Positions 29,103 through 37,783 of a stretch of DNA of 64,000 nt are shown piece after piece (the first letter of the stretch is position 1; each line of letters starts with the position of its first letter). The DNA is from Coriobacteriaceae bacterium (GTDB lineage Bacteria > Actinomycetota > Coriobacteriia > Coriobacteriales > UMGS124). The DNA lies in NCBI GenBank assembly GCA_019421015.1, contig JAHZGC010000009.1, positions 75,436 through 139,435 on the forward strand, given 5' to 3'. Position numbers and translations under genes: made by a program. The notes beneath the pieces are model-generated. The model searched no databases, was not told the DNA's origin, and worked only from the letters and a program-made list of their open reading frames with translations.

Positions 29103-30294
29103 ACCCGCGGCGCACACCTTCTCCTGCGCCCTGCGCATCCTGTGGGCCCATCGGATCTACCTGCTCATCTACCTGGTGGTCATGAGCCTGATGGGCGTGT
29201 TCGTGGCCAGCCAGTCCATACCCCCCTCCACCGACGGCAGCATGCCCGAGGCCCCGGCGGCGGTGGCCGTGATCGACCGCGACGGGAGCGCCGTGTCGCG
29301 CGGGCTAGCCGCCTACCTGGGGCGTGAAGCCGAGCTCGTGGAGGTGGCCGACACCCAGCGGGCCCTCCAAGACGCCGTGGCCCAGGAGAGCGTCGACTGC
29401 CTGCTCGTGGTGCCGGCCGGCTACGGGGACGCCCTGGTCGAGGCTGCCCGCACCGGCGTGGAGGCGCCTGCCCTCGAAAGCTCGCTGAGCACGAGCGGGG
29501 CCGCAGGGCTCCTTGCCCAAATCCAGGCCCAGGGGTGGCTCCAGGCGGTCTACGGCTTTGTGGACACGCTGGGGGCCACGCCCGAAGAGGCGGTGGAGCT
29601 GGCGGACCAGACCACCGAAGCAGGCGCGGAGGCGTCGGTGGCCCCGGTGAGCGAGGGCACGCGCACGCTCCAGCAGCGGTTGGCCCTGCGGGTGTACCTG
29701 GCCTTCTCGGAGTACCCGATCTTTGCCGCGGCCACGGTGTGCATCGCAGTGCTCATGCGCGCGCTCAACCAGCGCGACGTGCGCGAGCGCATCCTGGTGG
29801 CCCCCACCCACGCCTTTGCGCACAGCCTGCAGGTCTTTGGGGCCTGCATGCTGGTGAGCCTGGTGTGCTGGCTGTGGATCGGCGGCCTGGGGCTGGTCCT
29901 GTTCGGCGGCGAGCTGCCCCGGACAGACCCCGGGCAGGTGGGGGTCGCGCTGTTGGCGCTGCTGGCCTACGCGCTGTTCGCGGGTGGCGTGGGCTTCTTG
30001 CTCGGGCAGCTGGGCATCGGCGAGGAGGCGGCCAACGCCATCGCCAACATCGGCGGCATGGTGCTGTCGTTCTTGGGCGGCGCCTGGGTCGGCCTCGACA
30101 TGATGCCCCCGGCGGTGCTCGACGTGGCGCGCTTCACGCCCAGCTACTGGACCGTGACGGCCATCGACGGCTCGATCGTCGAGCTGGACAGCCTGGGGGC
30201 CGCCCTGGGCGCCGTGGGGATCGTGGCGCTGTTCGCCCTGGCAGTGGTGGCTGCCGCCGTGGCCGTGGGCCGCGCAAAGCTGCGGGAGGCGTAA
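29089..30294 (+). CDS. ABC-2 type permease subunit
   Basis: A 401-residue membrane protein whose start overlaps the end of the preceding permease gene by 14 bp, indicating translational coupling. Helix 1 (IYLLIYLVVMSLMGVFVA) is followed by a large extracytoplasmic domain and about six C-terminal helices ending in ALFALAVVAAAVAVG. It is the partner half-channel of the exporter. The operon ends here; the next gene (pdxR) is convergent, 18 bp away. Confidence 0.88.
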   Translation: MPISKPAAHTFSCALRILWAHRIYLLIYLVVMSLMGVFVASQSIPPSTDGSMPEAPAAVAVIDRDGSAVSRGLAAYLGREAELVEVADTQRALQDAVAQESVDCLLVVPAGYGDALVEAARTGVEAPALESSLSTSGAAGLLAQIQAQGWLQAVYGFVDTLGATPEEAVELADQTTEAGAEASVAPVSEGTRTLQQRLALRVYLAFSEYPIFAAATVCIAVLMRALNQRDVRERILVAPTHAFAHSLQVFGACMLVSLVCWLWIGGLGLVLFGGELPRTDPGQVGVALLALLAYALFAGGVGFLLGQLGIGEEAANAIANIGGMVLSFLGGAWVGLDMMPPAVLDVARFTPSYWTVTAIDGSIVELDSLGAALGAVGIVALFALAVVAAAVAVGRAKLREA

Positions 30295-30312
30295 GGGCCC
30301 CGGTGCCGACGG

Positions 30313-31812
30313 CTACGCTCGGAACGCCCGCTCCAGCACCGCCACCGCCGGCGCAATCCTCTCGGGCGCCACCCCACCGTAGCTCATCACGAACCAGCGG
30401 CAGTCGCCGCCCCACGGTCCCGCCCCCGCCAGGCTGCCTCCCTCGGCAAATCCCGACAGCGGGGCCAGGGCCACCCCCAACCCGCGGGCCTTCTCCGCCA
30501 CGGCCCGGTCGCCGGCCTGCACGTCGCGCACGCCCATGACAAAGTGCAGGCCCGCGTCGGCCCCCTCTATGACCAGGCGGTCCCCAAAAGAACTTTCCCT
30601 CAGGGCCCCCACCAGCTCGTCGCGCAGCACCCGGTAGTGGGAGCGCGTGCGGCCCACGTGGCGCTCGTAGTCGCCGCACTCGATGAAGCGTGCCAAGGCG
30701 AGCTGCTCGATGGCCGAGACCGTGCAGGAATAGAACCCGAGCCGCTCCTCGAACTCCCTGCTCAGCTGCGGCGGCAGCACCATGTAGCCCAGGCGAAACG
30801 CCGGGCCCAGGCTCTTGGCGAACGTGTTGGTGTAGATCACGCGGCCGGTGGCGTCGATGCTCTGGAGCGCCGGGATGGGCCGGCCCGCCAGCCTGAACTC
30901 GCAGTCGTAGTCGTCCTCCACGACGTAGCGGCCCCGCCGGTCGGGGCCGCCCTCGTTGGCCCAGGCCAAAAGCCCGTAGCGCCGCCCGACCGAGGTCACC
31001 AGCCCGGTGGGGTACTGGTGCGAGGGCATCACGTGTACCACGCTCGCCCCCGAGGCGCGCAGCCCCTCCATCGCGATGCCCTCCCCGTCGAGGGGCACAT
31101 GGCTCAGCGGCGCGTCGTTGGCCTGGTAGATGTGGGTGAGGCGCGGGTAGCCGGGGTTCTCCACCGCATAGCGCCGGTCACGGCCGAGCAGCTGCACGAT
31201 GAGGTTGTACAGCATCTGGGCCCCCGCCCCCACCACGATCTGGGACGGGTCCACCTCCATGCCGCGCACGCCACGCAGGTAGGACGCGAGGGCCGCGCGC
31301 AGCCGCGGGGAGCCGGTCGGGGACGCCTCGCGCACAAGCGCCTGCTCGGAGGCCTCGGTGAGCACCTCGCGCACGGTGCGCGCCCACAGCGCGTAGGGAA
31401 AGAGCCCCGTGGGCGAGACGGACCCGGTGAAGTCGGCAACAAGCGGAGGCTGCGACGCGGGCTCCTGCCGGGCTGGTTCGGGCTCCTGCCGGGCCGGCTC
31501 AGAGGGCCGCGGGCCCAAGGCGGGTTCGGTCGGCCGAGGGGTCGCGGGGAATCGGCTCAACGGGGAGACGCCCACGGCGTTGGCGTAGTAGCCGCGGCGC
31601 TCGGCCGAGCGGATGTAGCCCTCGGCCTCGAGCTGGGCATAGGCGCCCTCGACCGTGATCACGCTCACACCCAGGTGCTTTGCCAGGGCGCGCTTGGAGG
31701 GAAGCCGCTGGTCGGGGGCTATGGCACCCGACTCGATGTCGCGACGGACGCACCGGTAGAGGTAGACGTAGAGGCTTTCGTCGCCCCGGTTCTCCATGGC
31801 GTAGGTCAGCAC
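30313..31812 (-). CDS. pdxR: PdxR-like MocR-family regulator (GntR HTH plus aminotransferase fold)
   Basis: A 499-residue protein. I place the start at GTG 31812 (VLTYAMENRGDESLY), which has GAGG five bases upstream and matches the usual MLTY-type start of the family; ATG 31797 is an alternative. Residues 10-75 are a GntR winged HTH (LPSKRALAKHLGVSVITVE). Residues 125-495 are a type-I aminotransferase-like domain with the PLP lysine in NTFAKSLGPAFRLGY. A proline/glutamate-rich linker joins them. Such regulators sense pyridoxal phosphate and control pdxST, which lie divergently 218 bp away. The assignment as PdxR rests on this neighbourhood and the fold. Confidence 0.92.
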   Translation of the reverse strand: MLTYAMENRGDESLYVYLYRCVRRDIESGAIAPDQRLPSKRALAKHLGVSVITVEGAYAQLEAEGYIRSAERRGYYANAVGVSPLSRFPATPRPTEPALGPRPSEPARQEPEPARQEPASQPPLVADFTGSVSPTGLFPYALWARTVREVLTEASEQALVREASPTGSPRLRAALASYLRGVRGMEVDPSQIVVGAGAQMLYNLIVQLLGRDRRYAVENPGYPRLTHIYQANDAPLSHVPLDGEGIAMEGLRASGASVVHVMPSHQYPTGLVTSVGRRYGLLAWANEGGPDRRGRYVVEDDYDCEFRLAGRPIPALQSIDATGRVIYTNTFAKSLGPAFRLGYMVLPPQLSREFEERLGFYSCTVSAIEQLALARFIECGDYERHVGRTRSHYRVLRDELVGALRESSFGDRLVIEGADAGLHFVMGVRDVQAGDRAVAEKARGLGVALAPLSGFAEGGSLAGAGPWGGDCRWFVMSYGGVAPERIAPAVAVLERAFRA

Positions 31813-31881
31813 GACAGCCTCGCCAAAGACGGCGTCCCCCGCAAAACGCCCCGCCACAATCCCATCGCGACCCCCTTGGCA

Positions 31882-31926
31882 TCTGGCCTTATCGAAACGA
31901 CCGTCGGTGACCTTACTCTGGCCTTA
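31882..31926. promoter_or_regulatory. Candidate PdxR operator: TCTGGCCTTA direct repeat
   Basis: TCTGGCCTTA occurs twice as an exact direct repeat, at 31882-31891 and 31917-31926, 35 bp apart, in the pdxR-pdxS gap. MocR regulators typically bind direct repeats in this position. Inference; no footprint data. Confidence 0.55.
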
Positions 31927-32029
31927 AAAGATTACCTCAAATTGAATCTACCTATAGGTTCAAAGCCGCCATACGATACCGCGCGCACCAAAACCGACCC
32001 GATGCAACCCCAACCCTCAAGGAGTCCCC

Positions 32030-32920
32030 ATGCCCGACACCGCCCCCGCCCCCGACCGCGCCGCCCTCAACCGCCAGCTCGCCCAGATGCTCAAGGGCGG
32101 CGTCATCATGGACGTCACGACCCCCGAGCAGGCCCGCATCGCCGAGGAGGCCGGCGCCTGCGCGGTCATGGCCCTCGAGCGCATCCCCGCCGACATCCGC
32201 GCCGCCGGGGGCGTGAGCCGCATGAGCGACCCGGCCATGATCAAGGGCATCCAGCAGGCCGTGAGCATCCCCGTGATGGCCAAGTGCCGCATCGGCCACT
32301 TCGTGGAGGCCCAGGTGCTCCAGGCCATCGAGATCGACTACGTCGACGAGTCCGAGGTCCTCTCCCCCGCCGACGACGTGTACCACATCGACAAGACGCG
32401 CTTCGCCGTGCCGTTCGTGTGCGGGGCCCGCGACCTGGGAGAAGCCCTTCGCCGCATAGCCGAGGGCGCCAGCATGATCCGCACCAAGGGCGAGCCCGGC
32501 ACCGGCGACGTGGTGCAGGCCGTGCGCCACATGCGCCTCATACAGGCGCAGATCCGCGAGGTGGCCGCCCTGCGCCCCGACGAGCTGTTCGAGAAGGCCA
32601 AGCAGCTGCAGGTGCCCCTGGACCTGCTGCGCCAGGTGCACGAGACCGGCAAGCTCCCCGTGGTGAACTTTGCCGCCGGCGGCGTGGCGACCCCGGCCGA
32701 CGCCGCGCTCATGATGCAGCTCGGGGCTGAGGGCGTCTTTGTAGGGTCAGGTATCTTCAAGAGCGGCGACCCCGCCAAGCGCGCAGCAGCCATCGTAAAG
32801 GCCGTGGCCAACTACGAGGACGCCGCGCTTATCGCCGAGCTGTCCGAGAACTTGGGCGAGGCCATGGTGGGGATCAACGAGCAGGAGATCGAGCTGCTCA
32901 TGGCCGAGCGGGGGAAGTAG
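32030..32920 (+). CDS. pdxS: Pyridoxal 5'-phosphate synthase, synthase subunit
   Basis: A 296-residue (beta/alpha)8 enzyme starting at ATG 32030 with AAGGAG six bases upstream. Family signatures are plain: LKGGVIMDVTTPEQARIAEE, AVMALERIPADIR, the catalytic Lys region PVMAKCRIGHF, and IRTKGEPGTGDVVQAVRHM. It makes PLP from ribose 5-phosphate, glyceraldehyde 3-phosphate and ammonia channelled from PdxT. Length and sequence are normal. It forms a tight operon with pdxT (4-bp gap) and is divergent from pdxR. Confidence 0.98.
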   Translation: MPDTAPAPDRAALNRQLAQMLKGGVIMDVTTPEQARIAEEAGACAVMALERIPADIRAAGGVSRMSDPAMIKGIQQAVSIPVMAKCRIGHFVEAQVLQAIEIDYVDESEVLSPADDVYHIDKTRFAVPFVCGARDLGEALRRIAEGASMIRTKGEPGTGDVVQAVRHMRLIQAQIREVAALRPDELFEKAKQLQVPLDLLRQVHETGKLPVVNFAAGGVATPADAALMMQLGAEGVFVGSGIFKSGDPAKRAAAIVKAVANYEDAALIAELSENLGEAMVGINEQEIELLMAERGK

Positions 32921-32924
32921 TCCC

Positions 32925-33560
32925 ATGGGCACACGACAGACCGCGGCCGTCCTTGCGGTGCAGGGGGCCTTTATCGAGCACGAGCGCCGGCTCGAGGAGC
33001 TGGGGTGCCGCTGCGTCGAGCTGCGCCAGGCGCGCGACCTTGCGCAACCCTTCGACCGCCTGGTGCTGCCCGGCGGCGAGAGCACCGTGCAGGCCAAGCT
33101 GCTCCACGAGCTGGGGGTGTTCGAGCCGCTGCGCGAGCGCATCGCGGGCGGTATGCCGGTGCTCGCGACCTGCGCGGGGCTTATCCTGCTGGCCCAGGCC
33201 ATCGAGAACGACCCCGCCACGCATTTTGCGACGCTGCCCGTGACCGTGCGCCGCAACGCCTACGGCCGGCAGCTGGGCAGCTTCACGGCGCGGGCGCCGT
33301 GGCGCGGGAGCGCGGGGTGCGGAGACGCGGAACGCGGCGAGGCCCTGCGCGGCGACGCGGGGGCTTCTCCCCTCCCCATGACGTTCATCCGCGCGCCGAA
33401 GATCGTGGAGGTCGGCCCCGACGTCGAGGTGCTGGCCAGCGTGGACGGCGGCACGGGCTTCTCCCCCGCCGCCGTGCGCCACGGCAACCAGGTAGCCTGC
33501 GCGTTCCACCCCGAGCTCGACACCGACCCGCGGATACACCGGCTGTTCCTGGAGCTGTAG
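32925..33560 (+). CDS. pdxT: Pyridoxal 5'-phosphate synthase, glutaminase subunit
   Basis: A 211-residue class-I glutaminase that supplies ammonia to PdxS. The ATG at 32925 follows the pdxS stop by four bases. Motifs: AVQGAFIEHERRLEELG at the start, LPGGESTV, nucleophile Cys in LATCAGLILLA, and the catalytic His-Glu pair in CAFHPEL. It is slightly longer than usual, with a Gly/Ala/Arg-rich insertion at about residues 124-148 between LGSFTARAP and MTFIRAPKI; the same surface segment in relatives is shorter. Otherwise intact. Confidence 0.96.
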   Translation: MGTRQTAAVLAVQGAFIEHERRLEELGCRCVELRQARDLAQPFDRLVLPGGESTVQAKLLHELGVFEPLRERIAGGMPVLATCAGLILLAQAIENDPATHFATLPVTVRRNAYGRQLGSFTARAPWRGSAGCGDAERGEALRGDAGASPLPMTFIRAPKIVEVGPDVEVLASVDGGTGFSPAAVRHGNQVACAFHPELDTDPRIHRLFLEL

Positions 33561-33740
33561 GGCGTGCGGGCCCGCGGAGGGGCGAAGATGACGCTTCGGG
33601 GTCTTCTCCGCCAAGGTCATAGAGTTGGGGCTATCTCCCTTTTTCCTTCCGTCCTCAGGGCCGTCTCCCCAAAACGCCAAGCTTTGGGGCGACCCCATCT
33701 GCGGCGATTGCCAAACCGGCAGATAGCGCCGCGAAAAGAG

Positions 33741-33935
33741 GGTTCTGGATAGGGCCTCCGGGGCCCGGTCATCCCCGCGCATCGGCGAGAAAGGGCGTCC
33801 CATGGAATGGTGCCTCTCTGAACTGGGGTTTTGTCGACCCGCCGTCGGGCCATCGGGTGCAAGTGGTCGACGGGACCCGGCAGGCGATCGCAAAAGCCCC
33901 TCCCGCGCCTATCCAGAACCCCCATCATGCGGAAG
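33741..33935. repeat. MITE-like repeat, copy A (about 195 bp core)
   Basis: Bounded by an inverted copy of CCTATCCAGAACCC at the left (read as GGGTTCTGGATAGG, about 33740-33754) and CGCCTATCCAGAACCCCCAT plus CATGCGGAAG at the right (33906-33935). The core is 195 bp, the same length as copy B at 51011-51205. The left flank (CTGCGGCGATTGCCAAACCGG, about 33699) is also similar to the left flank of copy B. The interior is only partly similar. It lies in the 537-bp gene-free gap between pdxT and the flavoprotein gene; no gene is seen in that gap. Confidence 0.6.
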
Positions 33936-34025
33936 CAACTCGGTTTTGGGGTACCTTGGCTATCCGGGATCTTGGAGGCCGCAGGGGTCGGCCGCGCACC
34001 CAACCGCAGCGCGCCGACCCCCACA

Positions 34026-34061
34026 GCGGAGAAGACCCCGCTACCTGCAGGGCTTCTCCGC
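34026..34061 (-). terminator. Hairpin of the GCGGAGAAG/CTTCTCCGC family
   Basis: GCGGAGAAG (34026-34034) pairs with CTTCTCCGC (34053-34061), with extra ACCCC/GGG pairing inside. It lies just past the stop of the minus-strand flavoprotein gene (34098) and probably ends its transcript. Its loop and right arm (CTACCTGCAGGGCTTCTCCG and following) are identical to the hairpin at 39239-39282. Confidence 0.55.
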
Positions 34062-34097
34062 CGGGGCCATGCGCGGGTTGGGCGCGAATCCTACCGC

Positions 34098-35954
34098 CTA
34101 CGCCTGTGCGATGGCGGCGTTCACGGCCTCAAGGATCGCAAGGCTGGTCACCGTGGCCCCCGCCACAGCGTCGACCTCGGTGGAATTCGCTTCGACGATC
34201 CTGACGGGCATCTCATCCAGCGCGCGATGGGCGATGTAGGGGGTCTCCATGTTGTAGGCCACCTGCACGTCCTCGATCACGCCGTCGGCATAGCGAACGA
34301 TGGCGTAGAGCTCGCCGCCCATGCCGTCGCCCACGCCCAGGCACTCGTTCTCGCCCAGCTCGAACTCGGGCTCGGGGTCGACCAGGGGCAGACGGTTCTC
34401 GACCTCGCCGGCCACCGCGCAGGCGTCGTCCTTCTCGGCCGCGGCGTTGGCGCCGGAGATGCGGCCGTAGACGATGCACTCGGCGATGTTGCCCGAGCCC
34501 TGGTAGGTGTCGGCGTAGATCGAGCCCAGCTCGCCGGCGCTGTAGAGGTGCGGGATCACGTTGCCCTCAACGTCGACGATGCCGCCCTCGATGTCGCGCC
34601 TGGGGCCGCCCATGGTGTTGAGCATCGACGCGACGCCCACCATGGCGTAGTAGGGCGGCGTGGCCAGCGGCAGCAGCTTCTCGGGGTCACGGCCGAACTC
34701 CCCGTCGAGGCCGGCCTCGCAGTAGCCGTTGTAGCGTTCTACCTGGGCGGCCAGCCCCTCGGCGTCGATGCCCATGAGGCCGGCGAGCTCCTCCAGCGTG
34801 TCGGCCTTGGTAATCCAGCCGGCCTCGAGCTCCTCGACGTTGCCCTCGCTCCAGGTGGGGTAGATGCGGTTGTTCTGCATGGCCTCGTCGTCGAACACCA
34901 CGAAGCACGGGTTGGGAACCTGCTCCAGGCGGTAGGAGCCGTGGTAGTACAGGTTGCCGTGCTTGGGGCGGTTGGCCTCGTTGGTGAAGCGGGTGCCGTC
35001 CGAACCCACGAAGATGGTGTTCTTGGAGCCGAAGCCCTTCTTGTCCTGCATGTAGTTGCCAAAGACGTTCTGGTTCTCGGGCGCCTTGTAGTTGACGTCG
35101 GGGCCGGCCACGTTGCTCATGTGCCACAGGTCGGCGCCGCACGCCATGGCCATCTTGATGCCGTCGCCGGTGTTGAAGTGGGCCCCCTTGGCGTAGCAGT
35201 TGGCCATCTGCAGGTAGTTCTGGATCATCTCCTGGTTGTTCTCGAAGCCGCCGCAGGTGAGGACCACGCCGTTGCGGGCAAGCACGTTGTAGCGCTGGCC
35301 GTCCTTCTCGAGCACGACACCCCACACGATCTTGGTGGCCGGGTCTTGGATCAGCTTGACGCCGGGGGCTCCGTAGATGACGTCGATGGCGTCGTTGGCC
35401 TCGACCTGGCGCTTGAGCATCTTATAGAGGTCGCTGAAGCCGTAGCGGCCGCCCACGGTCACCTTGATGCAGCTCTCGGCGCCGGGCATGTTGGGGTACT
35501 CGGCCTGGGAGGTGTCGGGGCCCAGCGGGAACAGCTCTGCGGCCCCATGGGCGAGAAGCCAGTCCTGCAGCGTGCAGACCTCTTCGGCGTAACGGTTGAG
35601 CATCTCGTCGCTCACCGTGGTGAAGTCGGTGAAGATGGACTTGATGTAGGTGCGCGTGGCTTCGACGTCGAGCGGGGCGTAGCAGCTCTGGGAACACACG
35701 CGGGAGTTGCCGCCGCCGAGGCCCTTGGCCGCCTTCTCGGCGAGGAGCACCTTGGCTCCGCTCTCGGCGGCGGTGATGGCCGTGGCCGCGCCGGCATCGC
35801 CGAAGCCGACCACCACGACGTCGTAGGCGGCGTCCCAGGCAACGGCGTCGCCGAACGCGGCTTCGTCGGCCTGCGCCACGCCGGCAACGGCCCCGGCGGT
35901 CATGGCGGCCGCAGCGGCGGCGGTCCCCGTCAAAAAGCTCTTCCTCGTAAGCAT
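34098..35954 (-). CDS. Exported FAD oxidoreductase with C-terminal FMN-binding domain
   Basis: A 618-residue flavoprotein starting at ATG 35954 with GAAGGGAA upstream. The signal reads MLTRKSFLTGTAAAAAAMTAG: an Arg-Lys pair replaces the usual Arg-Arg, so it is a variant Tat or possibly a Sec signal. The FAD motif is YDVVVVGFGDAGAATAI. The core carries NTMGGPRRD, IPHLYSAGELGSIY and YQGSGNIAECIVYGRI, placing it with 7366-8976 and 19167-21098 in the class without the NRLGG arginine. Residues 535-615 are FMN_bind with VDAVAGATVTS, where the fourth residue of the usual DxxSGAT is Ala but the acceptor Thr is kept. It is divergent from the LuxR gene at 36243, its likely regulator. Confidence 0.9.
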   Translation of the reverse strand: MLTRKSFLTGTAAAAAAMTAGAVAGVAQADEAAFGDAVAWDAAYDVVVVGFGDAGAATAITAAESGAKVLLAEKAAKGLGGGNSRVCSQSCYAPLDVEATRTYIKSIFTDFTTVSDEMLNRYAEEVCTLQDWLLAHGAAELFPLGPDTSQAEYPNMPGAESCIKVTVGGRYGFSDLYKMLKRQVEANDAIDVIYGAPGVKLIQDPATKIVWGVVLEKDGQRYNVLARNGVVLTCGGFENNQEMIQNYLQMANCYAKGAHFNTGDGIKMAMACGADLWHMSNVAGPDVNYKAPENQNVFGNYMQDKKGFGSKNTIFVGSDGTRFTNEANRPKHGNLYYHGSYRLEQVPNPCFVVFDDEAMQNNRIYPTWSEGNVEELEAGWITKADTLEELAGLMGIDAEGLAAQVERYNGYCEAGLDGEFGRDPEKLLPLATPPYYAMVGVASMLNTMGGPRRDIEGGIVDVEGNVIPHLYSAGELGSIYADTYQGSGNIAECIVYGRISGANAAAEKDDACAVAGEVENRLPLVDPEPEFELGENECLGVGDGMGGELYAIVRYADGVIEDVQVAYNMETPYIAHRALDEMPVRIVEANSTEVDAVAGATVTSLAILEAVNAAIAQA

Positions 35955-36141
35955 GGACGTTCCCTTCTATCTGTGGATCTGCACTGGCGCAAACGCAAAG
36001 CAAGCCATCCGCCCCAATTGCGAAGTCCTTCTCCTTCAAAGGCCTCGTAGGTCGTTGCTCGCCCCATTACCGTAGCCAGGGCACCATGTAGGTGTCTGTC
36101 AGAGCAGTGTCAGAAGAACGGCCATACCTGCAAAAATGACG

Positions 36142-36160
36142 TGTAGTATTTTTTGCTACA
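36142..36160. promoter_or_regulatory. TGTAG-N9-CTACA inverted repeat with promoter-like TACAAT
   Basis: In the flavoprotein/LuxR gap, TGTAG (36142-36146) and CTACA (36156-36160) flank an AT-rich TATTTTTTG. The right arm continues as TACAAT, a good -10 match reading toward the LuxR gene at 36243. It may be an operator overlapping the promoter. Confidence 0.35.
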
Positions 36161-36242
36161 ATCGTCTACCAGGCATTATGTTGCTATAAGCAAAAACACG
36201 GGCGAACGCGATTCTGATCCGTTTCTGCCACGAGGAGGAGAA

Positions 36243-37709
36243 ATGGGCATATGGCCCAAGGTCAGCCGCACATGGGTTGCGGTCGTCGTTTCCCTGGCTT
36301 ACGGCCTGCTCATCTCGTCCACCGCCATATCGCGAGTGGACGGGTCGGGCTTCGACAGCCAGGCCATCACGCTGGCCCGAGTCGCGTCGCTTTTTGAAGT
36401 CTTTCTCTTTGCATGGTTCTTCAGGCACCGCATGCCCTCTCCCAAACGTCTTTTTGCCTACGGGCTTGCCTGCGAAATCGCCTATGTCGTCCTATACGGA
36501 ATGCAGGCGTTTGAGGTTACCCCGGCACCGGGCCTTACCGGACTTTCTGCAGGGCAGCTCACAGGGCTCTTTTGCGGTTTGTCAGAAGGGGCGTTCCTGC
36601 TCCTGCTGTGCTTTTTATTTTCCATCCAAGCACCCCGGTACAGTGCGGTTTCTGTAGCAGCAGGCTGCGTTTTGTTCGACGGGCTTACCGCCGTGGCAAC
36701 CACAGTACCGCAGAACGCAACGCCTGTCGTCATGTTCTCCTGCCTTGCGGTGGGAACAGTGTTGCTGCCGCTGGCCCTCAAGCTCGCACTGTCGTGCGAC
36801 GGCGTTTTGGCCGAAGGAAAACTCATAGCATCCGGGCGCTCCGACGGCCTCGCGGCATCCCATCCGGTTGCCCCGATGCAAAAAATCGCGCTCCTGTTGT
36901 GCGTGGCGGTGTTTCCCTTTTTATATGGCATGGCGATACAGGTGGTAAACGCTGCTGGCCTGGGAACCTACAACGTGGTGTACCAGGCGGCCGTTCTGAT
37001 TGTTGCGCTCGCACTGCTTGCCTATGCCGCGTTCAGGGGAACCGCGGTAGAAAGCACCACGATGCTCCTCCTGGCCGCACCCGCCATCTTTGCCGCCTAT
37101 GCGATCGCCGCCCTCCTACAGGCGGACGGTCTGTTTGGCATCGGCCTTCTGGCGCGCGTGGACTACTCGGTGTGCCAGCTCGTGTTCTTGATCATCATGG
37201 CACGCATGGCATATGCCAGCATTGGGGAGCTCTGCTACTATGCAGCGTTTTTCTACGGCACGCTCAAGCTCGGCGCTCTTTTGGGCCGATTTTTTGCCAA
37301 CACGTTCCTGCCGTGGCCCCTTGAACAAGATGCCTACGTGGCCTTGGCCCTCGTGGCGCTCGGGCTCGTCATAGGATGCTGCCTATGCGTAGCTCTTTCA
37401 GCCCGGTCGTCGGGAACTGTAACCAAGGAAGGCGATTTCTCCGCAGCTGAGCTCTTTCCAGAAACCAACGGCGAGGAGGCATCCACGGAATCCGGCAGCA
37501 AGGCCGAACGATTCGCCCAGATGTACGGATTCTCGGCCCGAGAAGAAGAGATATTCAAGGGCTTCGCCCGCGGGTTCAACCTTGCAAGCATCGGCGACGA
37601 GCTCGGGCTATCGCCTAGCACGGTGGGAACGTACATGCACCGCATTTACAGCAAGGTCGGCGTCGAGGGGCGACAGGGATTGGCCAAGGCCTATGATAAG
37701 TTCCAGTAG
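36243..37709 (+). CDS. Membrane-bound LuxR-family transcriptional regulator
   Basis: A 488-residue regulator. The start at 36243 (MGIWPKVSRTWVAVV) has a strong GAGGAGGAG site just upstream; an earlier ATG at 36153 does not. About twelve membrane helices lie in residues 10-385, then a linker, then the HTH: FSAREEEIFKGFARGFNLAS and LSPSTVGTYMHRIYSKVGV. The final helix VEGRQGLAKAYDKFQ departs from the usual QELIDLV. Codon use is somewhat less GC-rich than that of neighbouring genes. It is divergent from the FAD/FMN flavoprotein gene 34098-35954 and is its likely regulator. Confidence 0.9.
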   Translation: MGIWPKVSRTWVAVVVSLAYGLLISSTAISRVDGSGFDSQAITLARVASLFEVFLFAWFFRHRMPSPKRLFAYGLACEIAYVVLYGMQAFEVTPAPGLTGLSAGQLTGLFCGLSEGAFLLLLCFLFSIQAPRYSAVSVAAGCVLFDGLTAVATTVPQNATPVVMFSCLAVGTVLLPLALKLALSCDGVLAEGKLIASGRSDGLAASHPVAPMQKIALLLCVAVFPFLYGMAIQVVNAAGLGTYNVVYQAAVLIVALALLAYAAFRGTAVESTTMLLLAAPAIFAAYAIAALLQADGLFGIGLLARVDYSVCQLVFLIIMARMAYASIGELCYYAAFFYGTLKLGALLGRFFANTFLPWPLEQDAYVALALVALGLVIGCCLCVALSARSSGTVTKEGDFSAAELFPETNGEEASTESGSKAERFAQMYGFSAREEEIFKGFARGFNLASIGDELGLSPSTVGTYMHRIYSKVGVEGRQGLAKAYDKFQ

Positions 37710-37783
37710 CAAAGACATCTGGACAGTCCGGCGCGTTATACTCCATAACCCCAACCCGTGCCCAACGGAATCGAGGCGCGCCT

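Noticed and set aside
33831..36050. A 739-codon plus-strand frame
   Set aside because: Shadow of the FAD/FMN flavoprotein gene on the minus strand.
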